A DNA stretch of 64,000 nucleotides from Treponema sp. UBA6367 (GTDB lineage: Bacteria; Spirochaetota; Spirochaetia; Treponematales; Treponemataceae): contig DJRF01000010.1 in assembly GCA_002437725.1 (NCBI GenBank), positions 168,960 to 232,959 of the forward strand, in the 5' to 3' direction. How positions within the stretch are numbered: position 1 is the stretch's first letter; each line of letters starts with the position of its first letter. Made by a program: the position numbers and the translations under genes. Below, in pieces: positions 47,411-55,680 of this stretch. The notes below the pieces were generated by a model. It made no database searches and was not told the DNA's origin. It saw only the letters and a program-made list of their open reading frames with translations.

Positions 47411-47614
47411 AGGTTGAAAATCGAGTTTTTAAAGCGAAGAATAAAAGCGTAAGCGAGTTTGCAATTTGTTAAGATTTTGTGCGATAAGAAAGATTAAGGT
47501 TGCATAGCAAACCAAAACAATTCAAACGAAGTTTGAGCACAACCGTCTGCAGCAAATTGGAAAGCCGCTGAAAGCGTTTTTTTTACAATTTATAAAAAAC
47601 TTGACTTTCGACCT
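47411..47614 (+). repeat. R2 repeat, long copy (204 bp)
   Basis: Left arm AGGTTGAAAATCGAGTTTTT (47411-47430) and right arm AAAAACTTGACTTTCGACCT (47595-47614) are imperfect inverted repeats (17 of 20). The right inner part, GCTGAAAGCGTTTTTTTT then ACAATTTATAAAAAAC, is shared with the copies at 57435, 59533 and 61414. About 110 bp of extra interior separate the halves, containing further small inverted repeats but no open frame. ATC flanks both ends. Confidence 0.65.
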
Positions 47615-47637
47615 ATCAAACTTATAGCAGGTTTTAT

Positions 47638-48282
47638 ATGTTTCTTTTTATGATTCTTCTTTTTCCAGCTGTTTTAGGATTTTACTGGGTTAGAACTTCT
47701 GAAACAAAAATTCGTACTTTAATTTTTACAGGATTTTTGATAGGTGTTTTTGTAGACATTTTTATGGCGTTGTTTACTTATCTTCACAGAATACCAGAGT
47801 ATAATTTTATTTCAAACATGTTATATTTTTCTCTTAAAAATTATATTTTGCCTTCTGTAATTTTATATCTTGTCTATTTTTTTATTGTAAAAGAAAGTTT
47901 AGAATTCAGAATAAAATCCTTTTTTCCATTGATAGCTTCTTTTTTTGCAGTTTATATGCCTTATGTTGCAATCGTTACAGACGAAAGTTTGTTTTCCGTG
48001 TTTTCGCTTTTCTTTAAGCCTGCAATTTATCTTTCTTATGTAATTTATTTGTCTTTCTTTATTTTTAAATTGTATAAATTTTTGATAAATCGCAAAAAGT
48101 TACATACGGTTTTTACAATTCTGTTTCTTCTTGTGTCGATGTTGCTTCCTGCGATATTGGAAACTTTATATATAATGAGCGCTTTGTTGATTTTTACTTA
48201 CATTTTTTCTTTTTTCTACGTGATTGGTGCAATAATCTTGTTTGTAAAAGATTTAAGAAAAGAAGAGGGATTTATTTATTAA
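47638..48282 (+). CDS. Polytopic membrane protein, unknown function
   Basis: I do not recognise this family. The 214-residue protein has about six or seven hydrophobic segments covering most of its length (FLFMILLFPAVLGFYWV, IFTGFLIGVFVDIFMAL, YILPSVILYLVYFFIV, FFPLIASFFAVYMPYVAIV, LSYVIYLSFFIFKLY, FTILFLLVSMLLPAILE, ILIFTYIFSFFYVIG-like). It ends in a charged tail KDLRKEEGFIY. The start is ATG 47638 after AGCAGG; an ATG five codons later is also possible. The next gene follows after 16 bases and encodes a secreted protein, so the two may be cotranscribed. Confidence 0.65.
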   Translation: MFLFMILLFPAVLGFYWVRTSETKIRTLIFTGFLIGVFVDIFMALFTYLHRIPEYNFISNMLYFSLKNYILPSVILYLVYFFIVKESLEFRIKSFFPLIASFFAVYMPYVAIVTDESLFSVFSLFFKPAIYLSYVIYLSFFIFKLYKFLINRKKLHTVFTILFLLVSMLLPAILETLYIMSALLIFTYIFSFFYVIGAIILFVKDLRKEEGFIY

Positions 48283-48298
48283 TCTAGGAAAAAATAAT

Positions 48299-48964
48299 AT
48301 GAAAAAAAATGTATTGTTTTTGTGCTTTTTAGTTCTAGGCGGAATATTTTTTGCAGAAGTTAAACCTGGTGATATTTATTATACAGACGGAACTATAAGT
48401 TCTAAAGTTTTAAAGAAGAAAAATCCTGCAGGAATTGTTCTTTGCGTAAGCGGCGGCAAGGCTGAAAAACTTCTTTCTCTTTCAGAATCTTCCTATTATA
48501 CTCCTTTTGCAAAGCAGGGTAACGCTGGTTATCTTTCATTTTTGGAAACTAGCAAATCTGACGGAAGCAAAAATTTTGACTCGCTTTTAGCAGTTGATTC
48601 AGAAGCGGAAAAGACTCTTTTGGAAGAGTATCCTGCATTTGCCTGGTGTAAGAATTGTAAGGACGGAGGATTTGATGACTGGTATCTTCCCGCAGCTGAT
48701 GAGATGATTTTGTATTACAGAAATTTTACCGCGATTTTTAAAAGTCTTTCGCTTTTAAAAAAGTCGAAATTTGCAAATCTTGTGAATCTTCCGCTGGAAT
48801 TTGATCCTGAATGGGCTGAGCGTTCAATCTGGATGAAAACTTCAACGCAGTGTCCTGATGTTACAATTTCTGTTTATGAAGTGAATATTCGTCAAGGAAA
48901 GATTGACGATCATCACAATAAAGCTCGTGGTGCGGTCGTGCGTGCGGTACGAAAAGTAAAATAA
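48299..48964 (+). CDS. Secreted protein with DUF1566-like features
   Basis: The 221-residue protein has a signal peptide MKKNVLFLCFLVLGGIFFA. The mature start VKPGDIYYTDGTISSKVLKKKNPAGIVLCVSGGK and the later GGFDDWYLPAADEMILYYRN resemble DUF1566/Lcl-type domains (G-D-x-x-Y-x-D-G-T, N-P-x-G-V, W-x-L-P-x-x-x-E). These are common in exported proteins of treponemes and Bacteroidetes. Two Cys residues (WCKNC) in the middle could form a disulphide. Function unknown; it forms a likely pair with the membrane protein upstream. Confidence 0.65.
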   Translation: MKKNVLFLCFLVLGGIFFAEVKPGDIYYTDGTISSKVLKKKNPAGIVLCVSGGKAEKLLSLSESSYYTPFAKQGNAGYLSFLETSKSDGSKNFDSLLAVDSEAEKTLLEEYPAFAWCKNCKDGGFDDWYLPAADEMILYYRNFTAIFKSLSLLKKSKFANLVNLPLEFDPEWAERSIWMKTSTQCPDVTISVYEVNIRQGKIDDHHNKARGAVVRAVRKVK

Positions 48965-49049
48965 TTTGTAGAAAGTTTTATTGCAATTCGCTAGTATAAA
49001 AATTAATCTTAAAATTGATTTTTTTTTTAGACAATATCAGGAGTTTTTT

Positions 49050-49895
49050 ATGAAAAAATATGCTAGCGGAAAAGTCCGCGAAGTTTATGACTTGGAAGAT
49101 GGAAGAATGGTCATTGTTACAACAGACCGAATCAGCGCGTTTGACGTTATTCTTCCAACTATGATTACAGACAAGGGCAAGGTTCTGAACGCTCTTGCGA
49201 ATTTCTGGTTTGACTACACAAAAGACATTGTAAAAAACCACATGATTTCTTCAGATTTAAAGGATATGCCGGAAGAATTCCAGAAGCCTGAATTTGAAGG
49301 AAGAACAATCCTTGTAAAAAAACTCAAGATGATTCCTTATGAAGTAATCGTTCGTGGATATATGTTCGGTTCAATGTACGAAGCCTACAAAAAAGGCGAG
49401 CCGTTCCTTGGTCACAAATTTGAAAAGGAATACCAGCAGGCAGAAAAACTTGACGAGCCGATTGTGACTCCTTCCACAAAAGCCGCAGAAGGTCACGATA
49501 TTAATGTGACTTTGGATTACATGAAAAAAGATTTGGGCGAGGAGCTTGGAACAAAAATCGAAAAAGCCGCTCTTGCAATCTACAAAAAATGCTACGAACA
49601 CGCTTACAAAAATGGAATTATCATTGCGGATACAAAATTTGAATTCGGCTTGGACGAAAACGGCGAGCTTGTTCTTGGCGACGAAGTTCTTACGCCAGAT
49701 TCAAGCCGCTTCTGGGATTTGAGCAAATACAAAGTTGGCGGAAGCCCTGCTTCCTATGACAAGCAGTTTGTGCGCGACTGGCTGAAAGAAAACAACCTTG
49801 CCGGCGACCCGGATATCAAGGAGCTTCCTGCCGATGTTGTTGCAAAAACTAGCGCAATCTACAAGGAATGCGAAGAAAAAATTTGCCATAAATAG
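49050..49895 (+). CDS. purC: SAICAR synthetase (phosphoribosylaminoimidazole-succinocarboxamide synthase)
   Basis: Purine synthesis step 7: ATP-dependent joining of CAIR and aspartate. The 281-residue protein has the ATP-binding SGKVREVYDLEDGRMVIVTTDRISAFDVILP, LVKKLKMIPYEVIVRGYMFGSMYEAY, the signature IIADTKFEFGLDENGELVLGDEVLTPDSSRFW, and SYDKQFVRDWL. AGGAG at 49039-49043 fixes ATG 49050; the frame extends to 48981 without support. No other pur genes are nearby. Codon use is noticeably richer in C at third positions than its neighbours. Confidence 0.95.
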   Translation: MKKYASGKVREVYDLEDGRMVIVTTDRISAFDVILPTMITDKGKVLNALANFWFDYTKDIVKNHMISSDLKDMPEEFQKPEFEGRTILVKKLKMIPYEVIVRGYMFGSMYEAYKKGEPFLGHKFEKEYQQAEKLDEPIVTPSTKAAEGHDINVTLDYMKKDLGEELGTKIEKAALAIYKKCYEHAYKNGIIIADTKFEFGLDENGELVLGDEVLTPDSSRFWDLSKYKVGGSPASYDKQFVRDWLKENNLAGDPDIKELPADVVAKTSAIYKECEEKICHK

Positions 49896-49922
49896 CTTTC
49901 TTATTTGGCAATTCTAAATTCA

Positions 49923-49951
49923 TTGACATTCTTTTGCAATAAACATAAAAT
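49923..49951 (+). promoter_or_regulatory. Promoter of gap
   Basis: TTGACA (49923-49928) and TAAAAT (49946-49951) are separated by 17 bases, a strong sigma-70 promoter. AGGAG lies before the ATG at 49990. Confidence 0.8.
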
Positions 49952-49989
49952 ATATTTAATTATCGAAATTATATAGGAGTCAACTAACT

Positions 49990-51057
49990 ATGGTTAAAGT
50001 TGCTATTAACGGTTTCGGCCGTATTGGTCGTTTGGCTTTCCGTCAGATGTTCGAAGCTGATGGTTATGAAGTAGTTGCTATCAACGATCTTACAAGCCCA
50101 AAAATGCTTGCTCACCTTCTAAAATATGATACAGCACAGGGTGGATTCATGGGAAAAATTGGTGAAGGAAAACACACAGTTTCTCACATTGATGACGTTC
50201 TTGCTGAAGACGGAAAAACTGTAAAAGAACCAGGTGCTATCGTTGTAGATGGAAAGAAAATCACAATCTACAAGGAAGCTAACGCTGCAAATCTCCCTTG
50301 GGGAAAAATCGGTGTTGATGTAGTTCTTGAATGTACAGGTTTCTACGTATCAAAAGCTAAATCACAGGCTCACATTGATGCTGGCGCTAAGAAAGTTGTA
50401 ATTTCAGCTCCTGCTGGAAACGACCTTCCAACAATCGTTTACAATGTAAACCACAAGACTCTTACAAAGAACGACAACATCATTTCTGCTGCTTCTTGCA
50501 CAACAAACTGCTTGGCTCCAATGGCTAAAGCTCTTAACGACTACGCTCCAATCCAGAGCGGAATCATGTCTACAATCCACGCTTACACTGGCGACCAGAT
50601 GATTCTTGACGGTCCGCAGCGCAAAGGCGATCTTCGCCGCTCACGCGCAGGCGCTCAGAACATCGTTCCAAACTCAACAGGCGCTGCAAAGGCTATCGGT
50701 CTTGTAATTCCTGAATTGAACGGAAAATTGATTGGTTCAGCACAACGTGTTCCAGTTCCAACAGGCTCTACAACAATTCTTACAGCTGTAGTTAAGGGTA
50801 AAGATGTAACAAAAGAAGCTATCAATGCCGCAATGAAAGCTGCTGCAACAGAATCTTTTGGATACAACGAAGACGAAATCGTTTCTTCTGATGTAATTGG
50901 AATGAGATTCGGTTCTTTGTTCGATGCAACACAGACAATGGTTTCTAAGATTGCAGATGACCTCTATGAAGTACAGGTTGTTTCTTGGTACGACAACGAA
51001 AACAGCTACACATCACAGATGGTACGCACAATCAAATACTTCGCAGAAAACTGCTAA
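49990..51057 (+). CDS. gap: Glyceraldehyde-3-phosphate dehydrogenase
   Basis: NAD-dependent glycolytic enzyme. The N-terminus MVKVAINGFGRIGRLAFRQM is the dinucleotide-binding motif, the catalytic Cys lies in ISAASCTTNCLAPMAKAL, the His in MSTIHAYTGDQMILDGP, and SWYDNENSYTSQMVRTIKYF closes the protein. At 355 residues it is about 20 longer than the usual form, because of inserts in the NAD domain (around GKIGEGKHTVSHIDDVLAED). Codon use is C-rich and biased, as expected for high expression. A strong terminator follows. Confidence 0.96.
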   Translation: MVKVAINGFGRIGRLAFRQMFEADGYEVVAINDLTSPKMLAHLLKYDTAQGGFMGKIGEGKHTVSHIDDVLAEDGKTVKEPGAIVVDGKKITIYKEANAANLPWGKIGVDVVLECTGFYVSKAKSQAHIDAGAKKVVISAPAGNDLPTIVYNVNHKTLTKNDNIISAASCTTNCLAPMAKALNDYAPIQSGIMSTIHAYTGDQMILDGPQRKGDLRRSRAGAQNIVPNSTGAAKAIGLVIPELNGKLIGSAQRVPVPTGSTTILTAVVKGKDVTKEAINAAMKAAATESFGYNEDEIVSSDVIGMRFGSLFDATQTMVSKIADDLYEVQVVSWYDNENSYTSQMVRTIKYFAENC

Positions 51058-51078
51058 TTGTAGTTAGTTTCTGAACTG

Positions 51079-51110
51079 AAAGGCATTCTGAAAACGGAAT
51101 GCCTTTTTTG
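51079..51110 (+). terminator. gap terminator
   Basis: AGGCATTC (51081-51088) pairs perfectly with GAATGCCT (51097-51104), extended by A-T pairs, followed by TTTTTTG. Confidence 0.9.
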
Positions 51111-51138
51111 TTTTTAAACTATTTGATTGTTCTTTCGT

Positions 51139-51214
51139 ATTTAGGGTTTATAAAAACCTTAAATACGGCTGAGTCAAGGTCTTTAGCGTGGGCGTACCTT
51201 GACCAGACGTATTG
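51139..51214 (+). repeat. R1 repeat, copy E (gap-radical SAM gap)
   Basis: Full copy: hairpin 1 TTAGGGTT-TATAAA-AACCTTAA, then ACGGCTGAGTCAAGGT, TTAGC-GTGG-GCGT, ACCTTGACCAGACGTATT. It is the only full copy not upstream of a start codon: it lies between convergent genes, after the gap terminator. Its loop is GTGG rather than a GNRA type. Confidence 0.75.
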
Positions 51215-51273
51215 AGCTTGTCGCAAACTCTTAAAGTTATGCTCCGGCAAAATGCTGCGCACTTGCTTGCGGG

Positions 51274-52233
51274 CTATTGGCTGCAAATGAATTGGCAAAA
51301 CGTGCAAGGGTTGTCTGTTTTTCCTGGAGTTTTTGTTTTTTTTGCAAGTTTTAAAAGCCCTTCGGTATAGCACAAGCTTACGATTTTATTTTGTTCTGCC
51401 TGCTCCATTACGGTATTAAAATTTTGGGAAATGTTTCCTATAAAAAGTTTGCTACATTCGTTTGCAAAACCGCAGCAAGGAGCAATTTTTCCGTTAGGAT
51501 GAACAAAAAGAATGTGACCGGGACCTTCGCAGTAGTCGTCTTTAAACCAATGAGGGCTTTTCCAGGCAAGAGGATTAGAACTTTCAAAACACTGCGGAGT
51601 TATGTCGCATTTTATAAAAGTCTTTTCATTTTCAATTATTATAGTTCCGCATTTTGTTTTTTTATCTATTTTTTTTGACAAAGAGCAGTTTAAAATTTTT
51701 GATAATTCTGCTAGTTTTTCAAAAATAAAATTTGGACAATTTTTATTTTGAACAGATTGAATTTCTATCATTGAAGAATTATTCCAAATTGAAAATGCGG
51801 TTTTGCAAAATGATTCAATTTGTTCAGTTTTTTGCCCATGAAAAGAATCCCAGCTGATAGCGATTTTTCCATCAAATCCGCTTTCATAAAGAATTGAAAG
51901 TTTTTGTTTTAGCTGAGATTTTTCTTTCCACCAGCAAGCGTTTGTTATAATCCTATCGAAAAAGAAGTCTTTCTTAACCGCGTATTCGCATATTTCCGTA
52001 ATAAAATCTAGATTTAAAAATGGCTCTCCGCCAGAAAAACCTATTGTATCGATTTTGCAGTTTTGCGAAGATTTGCAACTTTCTAAAAACTTTTTTGCTT
52101 CATTAGGATTTAAACAAAGTCCTTTTCTGCTTACGTAGCAATGTTCACAGTGCAAATTGCAATTATCGGTTACGGAAAAAATTATTTCGTTTGGAGAAAA
52201 AATTCTTTTTTTAGATTTCTGAAAAAGTCTCAT
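51274..52233 (-). CDS. Radical SAM protein with SPASM-like C-terminus
   Basis: The 319-residue protein has the radical SAM cluster motif CNLHCEHC at 25-32 (CX3CX2C), GFSGGEPFLN for SAM binding, and a C-terminal region with APCCGFANEC and CTFCQFIC that may bind a second iron-sulphur cluster. Substrates of such proteins include peptides and enzyme residues. I see no small precursor peptide next to it, so the target is unknown. It follows the exonuclease III gene by four bases, but the two are unlikely to be functionally linked. Confidence 0.82.
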   Translation of the reverse strand: MRLFQKSKKRIFSPNEIIFSVTDNCNLHCEHCYVSRKGLCLNPNEAKKFLESCKSSQNCKIDTIGFSGGEPFLNLDFITEICEYAVKKDFFFDRIITNACWWKEKSQLKQKLSILYESGFDGKIAISWDSFHGQKTEQIESFCKTAFSIWNNSSMIEIQSVQNKNCPNFIFEKLAELSKILNCSLSKKIDKKTKCGTIIIENEKTFIKCDITPQCFESSNPLAWKSPHWFKDDYCEGPGHILFVHPNGKIAPCCGFANECSKLFIGNISQNFNTVMEQAEQNKIVSLCYTEGLLKLAKKTKTPGKTDNPCTFCQFICSQ

Positions 52234-52237
52234 TTGG

Positions 52238-52993
52238 CTAAAAGTTTATATCAACTTCCACAGGGCAGTGGTCGCTTCCTAATATTTTTGTGTGTATTTT
52301 TGCATCTGCAAGCTTGTCTTTTAAATCGTTTGAAACTAGAAAATAGTCGATTCTCCAGCCAGTGTTGTTTTCTCTTGCATTAAAGCGGTACGACCACCAG
52401 CTGTAAATCTCTGTTTGTTCTGGATAAAAATATCTAAAAGTATCAGTGAATCCTGCTTGCAGAAGTTGACTCATTTTTTCGCGCTCTTCATCAGTGAATC
52501 CTGCATTATGTCTGTTTGTTTTTGGATTTTTTATATCGATTTCTTCATGAGCGACATTCATGTCTCCGCAAACAATAACAGCCTTGGTTTTGTTTAAGTT
52601 GCAAAGATAAGTTTTAAATGCCTCTTCCCATTCCATTCTGTAGGATAAGCGTTTTAATTCCTGCTGAGAATTTGGCGTGTATACATTTACCAGAAAAAAA
52701 TCTTTATATTCTAATGTTATAACTCTTCCTTCTGAATCGTGAAGAGGATTGTTTATTCCGTAAGAAACGCTTTCGGGCTTATGCTTTGTAAATATTGCGG
52801 TTCCTGAATAGCCTTTTTTTTGAGCATAATTCCAAAACTGAAAGTAATTAGGCAATTCTATTTTTATCTGACCTTCTTGAAGTTTTGTTTCCTGTATACA
52901 AAAAAAGTCTGCATCAAGAGAATTAAAAGTATCCATAAAATTTTTGTTCATTATGGCTCTAAGTCCATTAACATTCCATGAAATAAATTTCAA
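52238..52993 (-). CDS. xth: Exodeoxyribonuclease III / AP endonuclease
   Basis: Base-excision repair enzyme of the ExoIII/APE1 family. The 251-residue protein has FISWNVNGLRAIMNK at the start, IQETKLQEGQ (metal Glu), VCGDMNVAHEEIDI (Asp and Asn), GWRIDYFLVSNDL and GSDHCPVEVDI (catalytic Asp-His). All motifs are intact. It is followed by the radical SAM gene and preceded by a TPR protein 18 bases away, in one minus-strand run. Confidence 0.93.
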   Translation of the reverse strand: MKFISWNVNGLRAIMNKNFMDTFNSLDADFFCIQETKLQEGQIKIELPNYFQFWNYAQKKGYSGTAIFTKHKPESVSYGINNPLHDSEGRVITLEYKDFFLVNVYTPNSQQELKRLSYRMEWEEAFKTYLCNLNKTKAVIVCGDMNVAHEEIDIKNPKTNRHNAGFTDEEREKMSQLLQAGFTDTFRYFYPEQTEIYSWWSYRFNARENNTGWRIDYFLVSNDLKDKLADAKIHTKILGSDHCPVEVDINF

Positions 52994-53011
52994 AGTTATA
53001 CCTCAAAACAA

Positions 53012-53833
53012 TTATTTTTCTTCGTTTAGCGAAGATTTTTTCTTATTAAATTCAAACAATGAAAGTCCTTGTGAATTTGCGCCTTTTATTTTTTCTAAAT
53101 ACTTGCTTTGCGGACAAAAAGTCGTTGCTTCGTCCAAAAGTTCATTGCATTTTTTTAAATCTTTTTGTTCAAATAGAATTTGAGAAAGGAAAATGTTTGC
53201 AAAGTACTTTTGAGATGTAGATTCTGCGCAATCTTTTGCCATTGTAAAATATTCTAGAGTCTTCTTTTTTGAACCGCCAGCAATTTTTGGGGCAAAGTAA
53301 TACCATTGTCCAATGTTTGTAAGCGCATAGGAAAGCTTGGGGTTTTCTTTAAGAGCTTTTTCGTATAACGGTTTTACTTCTGTGCCGTATTTTATAACAT
53401 CCTTAAGGGAGTAGCCCATGTAGCAAGAAGTTATATCTGCCCAAGTGCAAAAAAAGTAAGCATCTAATTCAGAGTCGTTGTGCTGCTGTGCAAATACTTG
53501 GCATTTTTGTAAACTTTTAAATAATTCTTCATGCTGTATTCTCGCTTGACCAGGTTTTTCGTATAGATAATTGTATTTTTCCATTGCAATAAAGTTTTCT
53601 AAAATAATTTTTTCTTGTTCCGCGCACTTTTTTATTTTTTCTTTATTTTCTGTAGAAAAATTGTCTATGCTGGACAAAATCTTCTCAGTTTCTTCGTCAG
53701 AAAAACAAGAAAGAGTCATTCTTAAATCAAAAAAAGAGTCTATTAAATTTATTGCATTTTGCGAAAGTTTTTCTTGCGCATGGCAAAATGTTGAGAATAC
53801 AATGCCAAGCACAAGAATTATTTTTTTATTCAT
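53012..53833 (-). CDS. Exported TPR-like protein
   Basis: The 273-residue protein has a signal peptide MNKKIILVLGIVFSTFCHAQ and is alpha-helical throughout. Tetratricopeptide-like segments include YKALKENPKLSYALTNIGQWYYFAPKIAGGSKKKTLEYFTMAKD-type repeats and KYFANIFLSQILFEQKDLKKCNELLDEA. The repeated helix pairs with W/Y-x-x-x-L spacing suggest a periplasmic scaffold. I recall relatives in treponemes (TRAP-T associated TPR-like proteins) but cannot assign a role. No TRAP transporter genes lie next to it. Confidence 0.65.
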   Translation of the reverse strand: MNKKIILVLGIVFSTFCHAQEKLSQNAINLIDSFFDLRMTLSCFSDEETEKILSSIDNFSTENKEKIKKCAEQEKIILENFIAMEKYNYLYEKPGQARIQHEELFKSLQKCQVFAQQHNDSELDAYFFCTWADITSCYMGYSLKDVIKYGTEVKPLYEKALKENPKLSYALTNIGQWYYFAPKIAGGSKKKTLEYFTMAKDCAESTSQKYFANIFLSQILFEQKDLKKCNELLDEATTFCPQSKYLEKIKGANSQGLSLFEFNKKKSSLNEEK

Positions 53834-53865
53834 AGAACTAAGATACTTGTAATAGAATAAAAAGT

Positions 53866-55680
53866 CTATTCAGTTGCATATTTTAATGGAATTTTATAGG
53901 TATCTTCGTAGATTTTTTTCCATACAGAATAATTTTCGTTCATCATAAATTCAATGTTTTCTTTGCAAGAAAGTTCTTCTTTAGGGAAGATAGGTTTTCC
54001 TATGTGAATTAAGTATTCTTGCACATAAAAACCGTCCGCATCTAAAACATCGCTGTCTTCCATAGTAATAAATACAGGAAGTATGGCGCTGTTGTTTTTT
54101 GCAGCCATTGAATAAGCTCCTTTGCGAAGAGGCTTTGGTTTTCTGTAGTTCCACCAAAGGCTCTGTTCTGGATAAATTAAGATGTAATTTCCTTTTGCAA
54201 GGAGTTTTTTCACCGCGTTAAGAAATTCCATCATTGTTTTGTGGTTTGAACTCAGCGGCAAGGTGTTGCAGCTTCTCATTAGTTTTCCATAAAAGCCTGG
54301 GAAACTTGTGTAATTTCCTTCTTTTATGATTCTAAAGAATTTTCCGCCTTTTTGCTCTTTTTTTATTTCGTCGTAGACGTACTGGATTGCAAAACTGTCA
54401 AATGGATTAAAGTGGTTGCAAGTTATGATTGTTCCGCCTTTTAGAAGCTTTAAGTTTTCTTTGCCTTCGATTCCTTTGATTATCATTTGGCGATTTTTAA
54501 TTAGTTTTTTCATGTATCGGCGGGCGCTATTGAATGCAAAGTACGCTTTTATGCGGCTTGAAAGTTTTTTCTGTTCGTAATCTACTTCTCCCGGCTGAAT
54601 TTGGCGTGATTCTGGATCGTCTTCCACGTCTTCTACAAAGCGGCCGGCTTTTTCGTACTCTTCAATTTTTGCAAGTATTCTTAACCGTTCTTCTGATTTT
54701 TTTACTGTTGTGTTCGACTCTTGCGGTTTTGCTTCTTTTGCTTTTTGCTCTAATATCTGTTTTCGCTTAAGATAGTTATCTGGACGGTTTGTTTCTGATT
54801 CGGCAAGAGCGGCAAGTCTGTTTACAGATTCATAGTCATTTTGTCTTTGTTCATCTGTATAATTTTCTAAAACTGAACAAATTTCTTTATAAAATGGAGA
54901 TGTTTTGGCATAATTCCAAAATTCTTTTCCGAAAGGAACTTCTTCAAAGTGCCACGGTTTCCCTACCATTATGTAGTGAATTATATTTGCAGTTTTTTCG
55001 TCGTACTTTATTTCTCCATAGGTTTCAACATCCCAAGAATTGTCTATCCAAAAGATTTTGTCTTTGCAAATAAGATTTAAATAGTCTTCGTCTTGCGTAA
55101 CTACAAATGAATATTCGTGGAGCAAGCGAATAAATTGATCTAAGATTTTCTTATCTCTGAACTGCTTGCAGTTTATAAGGAGCATACCTGCGTTAAAATA
55201 CTTGTTTCTGTCAAGTCCAATGCACTTTTCTACGTAGGTTCCATAAACATCAGTTTGAACCATCGCTTGTTCATTGCAAGCCCCGACGTAGTTGTCTCCA
55301 ATTTCGTGATTGTATAGCTTTGAAATATCGCCTAAAACAATCATGTCGCTGTCAAGATAGATTGCTTTGTCCAAATCTGTGAACATTTCTGAAATAAAAA
55401 GGCGATAATAAGTTGTCTTTGAATAATAGTCGCGGATTGGAAGCCTGTAACTGATAGATTTTAGGTAATCAGTTACATCGTCAAAATAGATTTTAAAATT
55501 TTCGCTTTCAAGAGCCATGACAATCTTTTTTCTTGCTGTTGTGATGTTTGTGTAAAGAATGTGCAAGTCGTATTGATAGTCTTTTGAGGCGTTTTCCATA
55601 AGAGATTTGATTGTTACCGTTGTGAACGGAATAAAGTTGTCATCGCATGCAAAAAAAATCGGTATTCTTTTGTTATTCAT
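53866..55680 (-). CDS. Fusion of GT8 glycosyltransferase and PlsC-type acyltransferase
   Basis: The 604-residue protein joins two enzymes. Residues about 5-270 are a family 8 glycosyltransferase with IPIFFACDDNFIPFTTVTI at the N-terminus, the DxD motif in AIYLDSDMIVLG (110-112) and KYFNAGMLLIN. Residues about 275-395 are a charged, partly coiled linker. Residues about 400-600 are a lysophospholipid acyltransferase domain with NHFNPFD (NHX4D at 422-428), and LIYPEQSLWW in place of the EGTR block. Joining sugar transfer and acylation suggests synthesis of an acylated glycolipid. The next gene upstream is a free GT8 and overlaps by eight bases. Confidence 0.85.
   Translation of the reverse strand: MNNKRIPIFFACDDNFIPFTTVTIKSLMENASKDYQYDLHILYTNITTARKKIVMALESENFKIYFDDVTDYLKSISYRLPIRDYYSKTTYYRLFISEMFTDLDKAIYLDSDMIVLGDISKLYNHEIGDNYVGACNEQAMVQTDVYGTYVEKCIGLDRNKYFNAGMLLINCKQFRDKKILDQFIRLLHEYSFVVTQDEDYLNLICKDKIFWIDNSWDVETYGEIKYDEKTANIIHYIMVGKPWHFEEVPFGKEFWNYAKTSPFYKEICSVLENYTDEQRQNDYESVNRLAALAESETNRPDNYLKRKQILEQKAKEAKPQESNTTVKKSEERLRILAKIEEYEKAGRFVEDVEDDPESRQIQPGEVDYEQKKLSSRIKAYFAFNSARRYMKKLIKNRQMIIKGIEGKENLKLLKGGTIITCNHFNPFDSFAIQYVYDEIKKEQKGGKFFRIIKEGNYTSFPGFYGKLMRSCNTLPLSSNHKTMMEFLNAVKKLLAKGNYILIYPEQSLWWNYRKPKPLRKGAYSMAAKNNSAILPVFITMEDSDVLDADGFYVQEYLIHIGKPIFPKEELSCKENIEFMMNENYSVWKKIYEDTYKIPLKYATE

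Noticed and set aside
53866..55680. GT8-PlsC fusion as a frameshift or assembly artefact
   Set aside because: The frame is continuous through a long charged linker without in-frame stops, and both domains keep their motifs, so a real fusion is more likely.
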